Below are positions 1 to 9,283 of a DNA stretch of 64,000 nt, piece by piece. The DNA is from Sediminicola arcticus (GTDB lineage Bacteria > Bacteroidota > Bacteroidia > Flavobacteriales > Flavobacteriaceae): NCBI RefSeq assembly GCF_040566695.1, contig NZ_JBEXAE010000003.1, forward strand, positions 434,001 to 498,000. Reading direction: 5' to 3'. Below the pieces are notes generated by a model that was given only the letters and a program-made list of their open reading frames with translations, was not told the DNA's origin and did not search any database. Within the stretch, counting starts at the first letter, position 1. Every line of letters starts with the position of its first letter. A program made the position numbers and the translations under genes.

Positions 1-1749
1 TCCAACAATATAAACATACGGAAACTCCAAACCTTTTGCCATATGTACGGTCATCAGCGCTACCCTATCTTCATCTGCGGTGTCCTTATCTAAATCTGTT
101 GCCAGAGCAACATCTTCCATAAATTCCCCTAGGTTTCCCATGGCGTCGGCGATTTCTTTTTGACCTTCCACGAAATCCTTCATTCCGTTAAGCAGTTCCT
201 CAATGTTTTCCATTTTGGCAATACCCTCTGGTGTACCATCCTTTTTAAACTCCAACAGCAGTCCAGTCTTTTTGCTTACGTGTTCGGCAATCGCAAAAGC
301 ATCGTAAGTCTCGTTGGTGATTTGAAAACTCTTGATCATCATAACAAAATCCTCCAATTTGCGTCTGGTTCCTGAATTGATCTTAAGATCAATTTTATCC
401 AGGTTTTCCATGACCTCAAAAATAGAACGACCGTAGTGGTTGGCGGCCACTAATAACTTATCCATGGTGCTCTGGCCTATTCCCCTAGCTGGGAAATTAA
501 TGATCCGTTTCAGAGCTTCTTCGTCCTTTGGGTTTAAAACCAACCTCAAATAAGAAAGCACGTCTTTAATCTCCTTACGTTGATAAAATGAAAGTCCTCC
601 ATAAATCCTGTAAGGAATATCACGTTTTCGTAACCCGTCCTCTATGGAACGAGATTGGGAATTAGTCCTGTAAAGTACGGCAAAGCTGCCATTTAGCAAC
701 TGTTCTTGCATGCGGTGTTCAAAGATGGATTCTGCAACAAACCTTCCTTCCTCCGCATCGGTGGTGCTTCGGTGCAATTTTATCATGGATCCATCATCAT
801 TGGCCGTCCAAACAACTTTTTCGAGTTGTTTGGTGTTTTTTGCAATGATAGAATTGGCTGCATTTACGATATTCCTTGTGGAGCGGTAATTCTGCTCTAA
901 CCGATACATCGCCACATTTTCATAATCTTTTTGAAAGTTCAGGATGTTGTCAATATTAGCACCTCGGAAAGAATAGATACTCTGGGCATCGTCCCCTACC
1001 ACGCAAATATTCTGGAATCTATCCGAAAGAGCCTTTACTATTAAGTATTGAGAATGGTTCGTATCCTGGTACTCATCTACCAAAATATATTTAAACCTAT
1101 TTTGATACTTCATTAAGACCTCGGGAAATCTGGTAAGCAATTCATTTGTCTTCAACAACAGGTCATCAAAATCCATTGCCCCCGCCTTAAAGCAACGATC
1201 AACATAGTTTTTATATATTTCCCCTGTTCGTGGACGTTTCGCCATGGCATCAGCCTCTACCAAATCAGGATTGTTGAAATAAGCCTTAACGGTAATCAGA
1301 CTATTCTTATAAGAAGATATCCTATTCTGTACTTGTTTGTATTTATATATATCTTTATCCAATCCCATTTCCTTAATAATGGAGGCGATTAGTCGTTGGG
1401 AATCTTGCGTATCATATATCGTAAAATTACTTGGATATCCCAATTTATCAGCTTCAAAACGCAAGAGCTTTGCAAAAACGGAATGAAACGTTCCCATCCA
1501 TAGATTTTTAGCCTCGGAACTCCCTACAATTTTAGCAATTCGTTTTTTCATTTCGCGTGCCGCTTTATTTGTAAAAGTCAAGGCTAAAATATTGAAGGCA
1601 TCAACTCCTTGATCCATTAAATAAGCGATACGGTATGTTAATACCCTTGTTTTTCCAGAACCGGCACCAGCAATTACCATTAATGCACCATCCTTGTGCA
1701 GAACTGGCGCTTTTTGAGCCTCATTCAGAACTTTTAAATATTTTTCCAA
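1..1749 (-). CDS. pcrA: UvrD/PcrA-type superfamily 1 DNA helicase, 3' part cut by window edge
   Basis: ATP-dependent 3'-5' DNA helicase for repair and replication restart. Read from the reverse strand, 583 residues are present. Walker A GAGSGKT is at about residues 28-34, the motif II segment DEYQDT starts near residue 225, and motif V (TVHMAKGLEF) lies close to the truncated end. Motif VI and the C-terminus are outside the window; the family is usually about 750-780 residues. The only ATG nearby in this frame (near 1790) is followed after six sense codons by TAG. Translation therefore most likely starts at the TTG at 1749, whose product (xEKYLKVLNEAQ) aligns with the usual PcrA N-terminus MEKYL. 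It is divergent from the DsrE-like gene. PcrA, UvrD and Rep are hard to separate from this part alone; PcrA is preferred for the NEAQ N-terminus. Confidence 0.9.
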   Translation of the reverse strand, partial: MEKYLKVLNEAQKAPVLHKDGALMVIAGAGSGKTRVLTYRIAYLMDQGVDAFNILALTFTNKAAREMKKRIAKIVGSSEAKNLWMGTFHSVFAKLLRFEADKLGYPSNFTIYDTQDSQRLIASIIKEMGLDKDIYKYKQVQNRISSYKNSLITVKAYFNNPDLVEADAMAKRPRTGEIYKNYVDRCFKAGAMDFDDLLLKTNELLTRFPEVLMKYQNRFKYILVDEYQDTNHSQYLIVKALSDRFQNICVVGDDAQSIYSFRGANIDNILNFQKDYENVAMYRLEQNYRSTRNIVNAANSIIAKNTKQLEKVVWTANDDGSMIKLHRSTTDAEEGRFVAESIFEHRMQEQLLNGSFAVLYRTNSQSRSIEDGLRKRDIPYRIYGGLSFYQRKEIKDVLSYLRLVLNPKDEEALKRIINFPARGIGQSTMDKLLVAANHYGRSIFEVMENLDKIDLKINSGTRRKLEDFVMMIKSFQITNETYDAFAIAEHVSKKTGLLLEFKKDGTPEGIAKMENIEELLNGMKDFVEGQKEIADAMGNLGEFMEDVALATDLDKDTADEDRVALMTVHMAKGLEFPYVYIVG

Positions 1750-1886
1750 TGTGTTTTGGTTTAAATCCTAAGGAATTGTGAAATTAACCATAAATAACTT
1801 TATCCTAAAATCATCCTTTAATTATTATGAACATTAACAAGGTGTTTTCTGATTTTTAAATATATTTAGGCTTTGAAGATCCTCCC

Positions 1887-2429
1887 ATGAAAAAAATATT
1901 GGTTTCAGCATTATTTATAATGCTTTTCATATCACACAACACCTTCGCCCAAACTAAAAACACTGGACCAATTATTGAGGAGTTTGGCAAAGTCTTTCGG
2001 GTAGAAAATCCAGATGTTAAGATAGATATTAACAAGGAATTCAAAGTAGTCTTTGAAGTAACTTCTAGCCCTGAAGACCTAGGCGAACTTAATCTGGCCA
2101 TAGAAACGGTTGCAAGATTTTTAAATATGCATGCTCAATCCGGGGTTCCCCCCCATCAATTAAAAGTGGCTCTAGTAATTCACAACAAAGCGACCAAAGA
2201 CCTTATAAATGATAGCGCTTACCAAAAAAGATATCAAATAGAAAATCCAAATTCAAAATTGGTAAAGTCCCTATTGGATGAAGGTGTACAGGTCATTATT
2301 TGTGGGCAATCTATTGTTTCAAGAGGATTCGATAAAACCGAACTGATTCCTGAGGTTCAAATTTCACTTTCTGCTATGACGGCCTTGATACAGCTCAACG
2401 GAGAAGGCTATACAATTCTAAAATTATAA
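1887..2429 (+). CDS. Secreted DsrE/DsrF-like family protein
   Basis: A 180-residue protein with a clear signal peptide (MKKILVSALF, cleavage after FAQ), so probably periplasmic. The remainder looks like a DsrE-type domain: alternating beta/alpha pattern, the HNKAT segment in mid-protein, and the conserved segment VIICGQS carrying the one plausible functional cysteine. DsrE-family proteins bind or relay sulfur, but many secreted Bacteroidota members have no known role. Only 10 bases separate it from the M20 amidohydrolase downstream, so they are probably co-transcribed. Function is inferred from fold resemblance only. Confidence 0.7.
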   Translation: MKKILVSALFIMLFISHNTFAQTKNTGPIIEEFGKVFRVENPDVKIDINKEFKVVFEVTSSPEDLGELNLAIETVARFLNMHAQSGVPPHQLKVALVIHNKATKDLINDSAYQKRYQIENPNSKLVKSLLDEGVQVIICGQSIVSRGFDKTELIPEVQISLSAMTALIQLNGEGYTILKL

Positions 2430-2439
2430 ATATAACCAT

Positions 2440-3723
2440 ATGAAAAACAAAGCATTTTTAGGGCTTATCCTGCTTGGGGCAGTTGCTTCCGCACAAGGGC
2501 CTAATTTGGACGCCCAGTTCAAGTCCGTTGAAAACAAGGTAATCGAATGGAGAAGGGATTTCCATCAACATCCAGAATTAGGAAATCGTGAGTTTAAAAC
2601 TGCAGAAAAAATAGCAAAACATTTAAAATCTTTGGGTATTGAAGTGCAAACTGGAGTTGCCCATACTGGAGTTGTGGGAATTTTAAGAGGAAACTCTCCA
2701 GGAAAAGTAGTAGCTCTGCGTGCAGATATTGATGCATTACCAGTTTCTGAACGAAATGATTTACCTTTTAAATCCAATGTCATTACGGAGTACGATGGAG
2801 AAAAAGTAGGTGTTATGCATGCCTGCGGACATGACACACATACCGCCATATTAATGGGGGTGGCAGAAATACTTTCCAAAAATAAAGATCAGATTAAAGG
2901 TACGGTAAAGTTTATTTTTCAACCAGCAGAAGAGGGATCACCAGAGGGTGAAGAAGGTGGCGCTGCCTTGATGATCAAAGAAGGGGTTTTGGAAAACCCT
3001 AAAGTAGATGCTATTTTTGGATTACATATTAATTCACAAACACCGGTAGGAACTATCCGCTATAAATCTGGTGGGACTATGGCAGCATCCCAACGTTTTG
3101 TTATTGATGTAAAGGGTAAACAAAGTCATGGTTCGCAGCCATGGTCTGGCGTAGATCCTATATTGATCAGTGCAAAAATTATCGATGGTCTACAAACCAT
3201 CATAAGTAGAGAGGTAAACCTAACCAATGAAGCTGCTGTCATCACTGTGGGAAAGATCACTAGTGGAGTGCGATTCAATATCATTCCGGAAAGTGCAGAA
3301 ATGATTGGTACTATCCGCACCCTAGATTATGATATGCAAAAAATCATCAATGATCGTATGAAAGAAATGGTGCCCGCAATTGCCAAAGCATTTAAGGGTG
3401 AAGCAACGATTACCATTGATAGCGGCACAGCAATCACTTATAATGACCCTGAATTGGTAGTTCAAATGTTACCAACCATGCAACGTGTTGCCGGTACAGA
3501 GAAGGTGCTTACGCAAAAAGCGATCACAGGAGCAGAAGATTTCTCCTTTTTCCAAGAAAAAGTACCTGGATTTTACTTTTTTTTAGGCGGGATGACACCA
3601 GGCACAACTGAGTCCTTTCCGCACCACACACCAGACTTTAGAATAGATGACAGTGGAATGCTTTTAGGAGTTAAGACCCTTACTCAAATGAGTTTGGATT
3701 ATCTTAATGCAGCTACAAAATAA
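2440..3723 (+). CDS. Secreted M20D amidohydrolase (N-acyl amino acid / hippurate hydrolase type)
   Basis: Zinc-dependent hydrolase of N-acylated amino acids or similar amides. A signal peptide (MKNKAFLGLI, end near ASAQ) places it outside the cytoplasm, unlike most M20D enzymes. Metal-site motifs are visible: ADIDALP near residue 95, HACGHDTH at 127-134 (metal Cys129 and His131), QPAEEG at 161-166 (catalytic/metal Glu pair), and a late HHTPDF histidine near 410. Length 427 is normal. It is the second gene of a two-gene unit with the DsrE-like protein and ends at a strong hairpin terminator. Substrate cannot be told from sequence; IAA-amino acid hydrolase and N-acetyl-diaminopimelate deacetylase relatives share these motifs. 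Confidence 0.88.
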   Translation: MKNKAFLGLILLGAVASAQGPNLDAQFKSVENKVIEWRRDFHQHPELGNREFKTAEKIAKHLKSLGIEVQTGVAHTGVVGILRGNSPGKVVALRADIDALPVSERNDLPFKSNVITEYDGEKVGVMHACGHDTHTAILMGVAEILSKNKDQIKGTVKFIFQPAEEGSPEGEEGGAALMIKEGVLENPKVDAIFGLHINSQTPVGTIRYKSGGTMAASQRFVIDVKGKQSHGSQPWSGVDPILISAKIIDGLQTIISREVNLTNEAAVITVGKITSGVRFNIIPESAEMIGTIRTLDYDMQKIINDRMKEMVPAIAKAFKGEATITIDSGTAITYNDPELVVQMLPTMQRVAGTEKVLTQKAITGAEDFSFFQEKVPGFYFFLGGMTPGTTESFPHHTPDFRIDDSGMLLGVKTLTQMSLDYLNAATK

Positions 3724-3738
3724 AATTTATAATATTGG

Positions 3739-3770
3739 AAATAGGCGTTACTTTTGTAGCGCCTATTTTT
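3739..3770 (+). terminator. Rho-independent terminator after the M20D gene
   Basis: Thirteen-base-pair stem (3739-3751 with 3756-3768, one T.G pair) closed by a TTTT loop and followed by T residues. It lies 16 bases after the M20D stop codon and before the next gene, so it separates the two. Confidence 0.85.
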
Positions 3771-3785
3771 AAATTAATTATCTAA

Positions 3786-4562
3786 ATGAATAAAATCTAC
3801 ATCGCCTTATTAATTTTTTTATCCACAACATATTCCCTTACCGCACAAAACAAAAAGGAGCTTCGAGCAGAAATTGAAAGTCTGCAAGAAACCTTATCAA
3901 CTACCCAGTCGGCACTTTCAGAATCAAGAACAAAGGAAAATATAAGTCTAGCACGGGCTGAATCTTTCGAGACGCAAATGGAGGACCTTAAGCTTACCAA
4001 TGCTCAATTATTAAATAACATGAGTACATTTATGGAGGCCTCTACCCAGAAAACTGAAAATATAGGTCGTGCACTGGAAAGTCTCAGGGAAAAAGAGGAA
4101 AAATTAATGACCATTAACGAAACACTAAAAGCGAACGATTCCACCGCACTGCTTCTTTTGACAGATTTAAAAAAGGCTTTAGGCGAAGAGGCCGCTATTA
4201 CTGTGGAAAACGGGGCTGTAACCTTACTATTGGACAAGGTGCTTTTATTTGGACCTAATGTCTCTAACACCAAGCTTACCATAGACGCTACTCCCATGAT
4301 TAAAAAATTGGCTGCCGTTCTTAAGGCTCACAGATCTATGTTTATCTCGGTGGAAGGCAATACCAACTTAGGTGCGCGTTTGGATTTAGCCACACAACGG
4401 GCAGGAGCACTAGTTGATGTATTCACCACTACACATCAAATTGTACCAGAAAGAATACGTGCTATAGGTAAAATTAGTTCAGCAGAGACTCTTTTTGTCA
4501 AAATCCACCCTTATTTTGATTCCTTTTATTTGATGGTGCGTAGTGATATGAAGCAAAAATAA
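3786..4562 (+). CDS. Exported coiled-coil protein with C-terminal OmpA-like domain
   Basis: 258 residues: signal peptide (residues 1-20, ending LTAQ), then a long charged region rich in heptad-like Leu/Glu/Ala (about 25-120) that reads as a coiled coil, then a compact domain (about 135-255). The last part resembles an OmpA/MotB peptidoglycan-binding fold: a strand pair, a segment ISVEGNTN in the place of the usual VxGHTD, and LATQRAGALVDVF, which matches the helix after it (LSxxRAxxVxxxL). The canonical Asp and Arg are only partly kept, so peptidoglycan binding is uncertain. It stands alone, between a terminator and an unrelated membrane protein. A role as a periplasmic cell-wall spacer is inference. 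Confidence 0.6.
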   Translation: MNKIYIALLIFLSTTYSLTAQNKKELRAEIESLQETLSTTQSALSESRTKENISLARAESFETQMEDLKLTNAQLLNNMSTFMEASTQKTENIGRALESLREKEEKLMTINETLKANDSTALLLLTDLKKALGEEAAITVENGAVTLLLDKVLLFGPNVSNTKLTIDATPMIKKLAAVLKAHRSMFISVEGNTNLGARLDLATQRAGALVDVFTTTHQIVPERIRAIGKISSAETLFVKIHPYFDSFYLMVRSDMKQK

Positions 4563-4797
4563 AAGCGTGCTTCATTAAAGTAATGTTCTTCTTTTTACTA
4601 AATAAAATAATAATTAAATAGGCATCTGAATCACAAAATAGACCATAGACTTTACTATTATTGCTGTAAGAAAAGACCAAAATATTACAGATGCTTATGT
4701 TTTTCAAAAAGAGGTATGGACATACTAATTTAAATAATACGCCGTTCTTTAACTGAAACTAAAAGTATTCCGATTTTTCGGGCCAAAAAAATCAACT

Positions 4798-5316
4798 ATG
4801 ACAGGAGACCAAATTTATCAAATGTTTGCCTATTTATTACCCGCAGTCGTTACAGGAGCCGTAGCTTTTTATTTTTTTAGATTGCATACTAAAAATGAAG
4901 AAGGACGCAGAAGATATTTGTTGCACAAGGAATCCCAGAAAAACACCTTGCCAATTCGCCTACAGGCCTATGAGCGAATGGCTTTATTTTTGGAACGTAT
5001 TTCCATTACAAGCCTTGTGGTTAGGGTTAAGCCCCTATCTACGAACAAAATGGATTATGAAAATCTTTTGATCAAGAACATTGAAAATGAATTTGAGCAC
5101 AATCTGTCCCAACAAATATATCTTTCCGATGAGTGTTGGAATGTTATTAAAGCATCCAAGAACGCAACCATAAAAGCTATTAGAAGCGCAGCGATGAGTC
5201 AATCAGACACTTCAGACAAACTAAGAGAGGACATCCTTAACGAAACCATGGATAAGCAATCTCCATCAGCTACTGCCCTATCCTACGTGAAAAAGGAAAT
5301 TGGCGAGCTCTGGTAG
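4798..5316 (+). CDS. Single-pass membrane protein of unknown function (flavobacterial)
   Basis: 172 residues with one N-terminal transmembrane helix (about 10-27) followed by a basic stretch (EEGRRRY) and a soluble, mostly helical domain of about 140 residues. The segment PIRLQAYERMALFLERI is reminiscent of a conserved flavobacterial family of small membrane-anchored proteins with no assigned function. It ends 3 bases before the stop of the convergent patatin gene. About 235 bases upstream hold no other gene; they contain the separated inverted repeat GCATCTG/CAGATGC. No function is proposed. Confidence 0.65.
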   Translation: MTGDQIYQMFAYLLPAVVTGAVAFYFFRLHTKNEEGRRRYLLHKESQKNTLPIRLQAYERMALFLERISITSLVVRVKPLSTNKMDYENLLIKNIENEFEHNLSQQIYLSDECWNVIKASKNATIKAIRSAAMSQSDTSDKLREDILNETMDKQSPSATALSYVKKEIGELW

Positions 5317-5319
5317 GGG

Positions 5320-6219
5320 TTATTTATCTCTATTAGAATCATACGCCTTATTTTGAGCATATTCAAAGCCCTGAAGCCACCATTGTTTCATTAGTTTTTT
5401 ATTAAAAACCAAAGAATTTTCGGTGAGCTTAGTTGGTGTATAATACAGGTTTAACTCCACCCCATTGTGCTTAGCAGCTAGAATACCTTCAGAAATATCA
5501 TGAAACTCTATTTGGTCCAAAACAAATCCATAAATACTCAGCATTAAAGAAAATGGATTTTTACCAAGAACTTTGTTTCTATCCATATTTTCTGATTCCA
5601 AAATTACAGCATCCACAACTTTGGCGCCTCTGCGGATAGCCTCCTGTATAGGTACAACACAACCCAATCCGCCATCACCATATTCAAAACCATCTTTTGT
5701 GGCAAGGGACATAAAAGGGATATAATTACAAGAAATCCAAATCCACTCACAGAATTCCTCATAAGAAAAGTCCCTTATAGATTTATATTCCACTCTATTT
5801 TTAGACAGATTCGATACAGTGACCACAACATCTTTATGCGTCTTTAGAATATGTTGATATTCGTCAAAATTGAAATTCCTTTTTATAGTCCGTCTCAATG
5901 CCTTGCTTTCCCCAAAGGTTCTTTTCCCCTTTAAAAACTGAAGAAAGGTGGTAAAAAAGTTAATCGACACGTATTTCCTATCTCCTTTTTTACGGACAAT
6001 AAAAGGGTTAAGACTAAAAATGGATAGAGAATTAACGTTGGTATATATATCGTGTAATTTGCCCAAATTATCAGTAGCCAAATGAGGAATTAATAGTCCC
6101 CCTGTAGAAGTGCCAACAAAAATATCGTACTTCCGTTTTTCTACTTCCATAAGGTATTGGGCCACACCTCCTGCAAAGGCACCCTTACTTCCGCCACCGC
6201 TTATGACCAATGCTCTCAT
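5320..6219 (-). CDS. Patatin-like phospholipase, copy 2 of a tandem pair
   Basis: Serine lipid acyl hydrolase of the patatin family, 299 residues, no signal peptide. The oxyanion loop GGGSKG is at 8-13, the nucleophile elbow GTSTG at 36-40 (Ser38) and the catalytic Asp in GDGGLG at 182, so the Ser-Asp dyad is intact. It overlaps the upstream patatin gene by 4 bases and the two are clearly paralogous: the first 25 residues differ at only two positions, and FCEWIWISCNY is shared. With the upstream M1 aminopeptidase they form a three-gene unit. Substrate (phospholipid or neutral lipid) is not predictable. Confidence 0.85.
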   Translation of the reverse strand: MRALVISGGGSKGAFAGGVAQYLMEVEKRKYDIFVGTSTGGLLIPHLATDNLGKLHDIYTNVNSLSIFSLNPFIVRKKGDRKYVSINFFTTFLQFLKGKRTFGESKALRRTIKRNFNFDEYQHILKTHKDVVVTVSNLSKNRVEYKSIRDFSYEEFCEWIWISCNYIPFMSLATKDGFEYGDGGLGCVVPIQEAIRRGAKVVDAVILESENMDRNKVLGKNPFSLMLSIYGFVLDQIEFHDISEGILAAKHNGVELNLYYTPTKLTENSLVFNKKLMKQWWLQGFEYAQNKAYDSNRDK

Positions 6220-7121
6220 TTGGGTTCTATCTGATTAAGTTCCAAATTCTTGTGTTTGGCAAAATTGTACCCACTTTCCCACCATGCCGTCATTTTATCT
6301 TTATCAAAAATGAGAGAATTAGTAGTTAAAACTGTAGGAGTGAAATAAAAATTGATAATAGCATCGTTGTGTTTCGCTACATATTTGCCTATACGGATGT
6401 TCTGATGCTCTATACGGTCCAGCATAAATGCGAACATACTCGTTAATAAAGAAAATACATTTTTTGAGGGCATACGGTTTAAATGGGTAATTTCGGTCTG
6501 TAATATAATTGCATCTACAACGGTAGCGCCTTTTTTAATAGCCTCTTCTATTGGAACCATACTTCCAAGACCTCCATCTGCATACTCACACCCATTCTTT
6601 TTTACCAAGGTCATAAATGGCGTATAATTACAAGAAATCCAAATCCACTCACAAAATTCATCATAGGTGAAATCCATAATAGACTTATATTCTACTTGAT
6701 TTAGTGAAAGATTGGATACCGTAATAACAATATCTTTTGAACCACTCTGTAGCACTTCAAACTCTTGAACTGTTAATGTATTTTTGATCAACTTTAAAAG
6801 ACTATGACTTTCACCAAATGTTTTACTACCCTTAAAAAAATTCTTTAAAACATTAATATGATCAATTCCTATAGTTTCAATGCCGTATTTCTTTTTAACG
6901 ACAAAGGGGCAATTACTAAAAATGTTATCTTGATTTACATTGGTATATACCTCCCTTATCTTTTCAATCTTTTTTAGGGCCAGATGAGAAATCAATAAAC
7001 TTCCAGTGGATGTACCCAAAAAAAGATCGTAATTATGCTTTTGTTCTTCCATCAGGTATTGGGCCACACCACCGGCAAAAGCTCCCTTACTTCCACCGCC
7101 TGAAATTACCATTGCCCTCAT
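6216..7121 (-). CDS. Patatin-like phospholipase, copy 1 of a tandem pair
   Basis: 301-residue paralogue of the adjacent downstream gene with the same intact dyad: GGGSKG at 8-13, GTSTG at 36-40 (Ser38), ADGGLG at 181-186 (Asp182). Divergence is concentrated in the middle (about 60-130) and at the C-terminus, as expected for a changed lipid-binding surface. The start lies one base after the stop of the M1 aminopeptidase gene (7123), so translation is probably coupled along the unit. No export signal is seen, so it should act in the cytoplasm or at the inner face of the membrane. Confidence 0.85.
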   Translation of the reverse strand: MRAMVISGGGSKGAFAGGVAQYLMEEQKHNYDLFLGTSTGSLLISHLALKKIEKIREVYTNVNQDNIFSNCPFVVKKKYGIETIGIDHINVLKNFFKGSKTFGESHSLLKLIKNTLTVQEFEVLQSGSKDIVITVSNLSLNQVEYKSIMDFTYDEFCEWIWISCNYTPFMTLVKKNGCEYADGGLGSMVPIEEAIKKGATVVDAIILQTEITHLNRMPSKNVFSLLTSMFAFMLDRIEHQNIRIGKYVAKHNDAIINFYFTPTVLTTNSLIFDKDKMTAWWESGYNFAKHKNLELNQIEPK

Positions 7122-7122
7122 A

Positions 7123-9201
7123 TTAGGTTATTTTACTGTTAATATAACGCAATTCTTCTATGTTTAGTTTTCCTTTGAGACCATTGATACGTTTTTTGTA
7201 CTCTTCCCGCTTCAGTAACTGGTCTAACAAGTCCCTTGAAAACTTTTTAAATTGCCAAGAGTGATGCAAACAGGCTTTAATCAAATCCAACAAATTTTGA
7301 TCGGACAATCCCACTGTGTCCGAAAGGTATTGAAAAGCACCTTGACGCACTTCCATTGGATAACTAGGTGCGGTGTATCCACTTAATTCTGCATATAAAA
7401 CCGCGTTATTTTCTGGCTGATAATCTTTAGTGATCAACGCCAAAGTGAGCCACAACAATCGAACATTTTTATTGGGAAGACCAAAACAATCCTTTGTTTT
7501 ATTCAGATACGTTTCCCTATCCTCTGGAAAATAGACCCAAAGTTTATATAGGGCATTCTCTTTGGTTACATAGCTTGCATCATCCAAAAGGGATTCAAAT
7601 TCTAATTTTAAACCCTTGGGTATCTTGGAGGAGCTGATGGCTAAAGCTTGTCTCACTTTAACACTACTTTCTTTAAAAATTTTGAGCATATAAGGCTCTG
7701 AAAGAGACGTATTATACTTTTTAACGATAGCCATTTTGAAAAAATCTGATTGGGTTTCATTCCAAAATCTTTGAATAATGGTTTCATTAGTGCCTTTGGT
7801 GGTCATTAATTCCCGTTGTAGTTCAAAAAAAGCTGCTATTGAAGAGGAATGCTTTTTTAGACTTTCCATAGCCCTATCAAAAGGAAATTCTGAATTCTTA
7901 AGCCAGAGCGTTTCAAACTCACTCAAATCTAAATCACTCGTAACTTCCATAATCTCTATAAATTTTGGAAGGGTCACCTCTTGAAATTGATATTTTTGGA
8001 TGTATTCAGAAATCCCCTTTTTATAGGCTTTCTCGCCCATATGCTCATTCAACATAAACAACGCCCAAGCTCCTTTTTCATAGAAGGTAAGGCTAGAAGC
8101 TTTAGGGTTGGTCAAGGCTTCACCCTGACCCTCACTGGACAATTCTTTTAATTGCTGGGCCGTTTCATATAATTTCCAATAGAAAGTATCATAACCAAAC
8201 ATTTCTTTTTCAGATAGATAGGTATAATAGGTGGCAAACCCTTCCTGAAGCCAATGATGGGAGGCATCCTGTTCTGTTACCAAATTGCCAAACCACTGGT
8301 GTGCCAATTCATGGGCATTGATATTTACATAATTTTTATCAATAAAAGCTGTAGAATCAATCACATAAGCGTCGGAAAAAATAGTTGTACCGGTATTTTC
8401 CATTCCCGCATAGAGAAAATCTCTCACTGGAATCTGTTTGTAATTCTGCCAAGGATAGGGAACTCCTATTTCTGTTTCTAAAAAATCAAATATTTGTCTA
8501 GAATACCGGTAGGTAGGCTCAACATTGAGACTATCCGATGGGTAATAATATATTTTCAAAGGAATTCCTGAGTTTGAACTTTCTTCTTTTTGATGGTAGT
8601 TGCCGATAGCAAAAGCCACTAAATAACTGCTCATTGGCGATACCATATCATAATACCACGTTTTTAGCTCTCCTGATACTTCAGTGTTTTTAAGGATGCC
8701 ATTGGCAATGACCTCATATTTTTTATCAAAAGTCAGCTCAAGATCAAACTCGATCTTCTCGGTCATATCATCAAAACTGGGGAGCCAATTACTAGTGTAT
8801 TTCCCTTGGCCTTGGGTCCAAATTTGAGGATTATATTCTTTTCTGTCCCAACCTATAAAATATACCGCCTGAGAAGGTTTCACGGTATAGGTTAACATCA
8901 ACGTATGGACCGTGTTATTGTTTAGCTTTTTGAAAAGAATAATTTTGTTTCCATCATTTTCATAATTCACTTTTTTATTATTGAGGAGTACCTTTGAAAA
9001 TTCCATTGCTTTGGCGTCCAAAAAAAAGGAAGACACCTTTTCAAGGGTTTCAAAAGTATAGATCACTGATCCCATTATTTCCTGTGAATACGGGTCTATG
9101 TTTATAGAAACATTGGCATGAGTGAAATCTACCCTATCTTGGCGCTGGGCGAAGGAGATTTGGAAAAGGCAAAGAAAGAAACTTACTAAAACTTTCAGCA
9201 T
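7123..9201 (-). CDS. Secreted M1 family metallo-aminopeptidase
   Basis: Zinc aminopeptidase, 692 residues with a signal peptide (1-18, ending SFA). The substrate-recognition motif reads GMENTG at 266-271 (family GxMEN). The zinc site is HELAHQW at 297-303 with the third ligand Glu320 in WLQEGFATY. After the catalytic domain comes a helical C-terminal region of about 250 residues, as in the bacterial M1 group. It heads a unit with two patatin-like genes and is divergent from recG, with only 82 bases between. It probably takes part in extracellular peptide use. Confidence 0.93.
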   Translation of the reverse strand: MLKVLVSFFLCLFQISFAQRQDRVDFTHANVSINIDPYSQEIMGSVIYTFETLEKVSSFFLDAKAMEFSKVLLNNKKVNYENDGNKIILFKKLNNNTVHTLMLTYTVKPSQAVYFIGWDRKEYNPQIWTQGQGKYTSNWLPSFDDMTEKIEFDLELTFDKKYEVIANGILKNTEVSGELKTWYYDMVSPMSSYLVAFAIGNYHQKEESSNSGIPLKIYYYPSDSLNVEPTYRYSRQIFDFLETEIGVPYPWQNYKQIPVRDFLYAGMENTGTTIFSDAYVIDSTAFIDKNYVNINAHELAHQWFGNLVTEQDASHHWLQEGFATYYTYLSEKEMFGYDTFYWKLYETAQQLKELSSEGQGEALTNPKASSLTFYEKGAWALFMLNEHMGEKAYKKGISEYIQKYQFQEVTLPKFIEIMEVTSDLDLSEFETLWLKNSEFPFDRAMESLKKHSSSIAAFFELQRELMTTKGTNETIIQRFWNETQSDFFKMAIVKKYNTSLSEPYMLKIFKESSVKVRQALAISSSKIPKGLKLEFESLLDDASYVTKENALYKLWVYFPEDRETYLNKTKDCFGLPNKNVRLLWLTLALITKDYQPENNAVLYAELSGYTAPSYPMEVRQGAFQYLSDTVGLSDQNLLDLIKACLHHSWQFKKFSRDLLDQLLKREEYKKRINGLKGKLNIEELRYINSKIT

Positions 9202-9283
9202 AAAAGGCTCATTATCAAAACCTGTACCAAAATAAGGAATTTGGTTTGTTGCAGGTCTATGGAGTAACCACTATTTTAGACGC

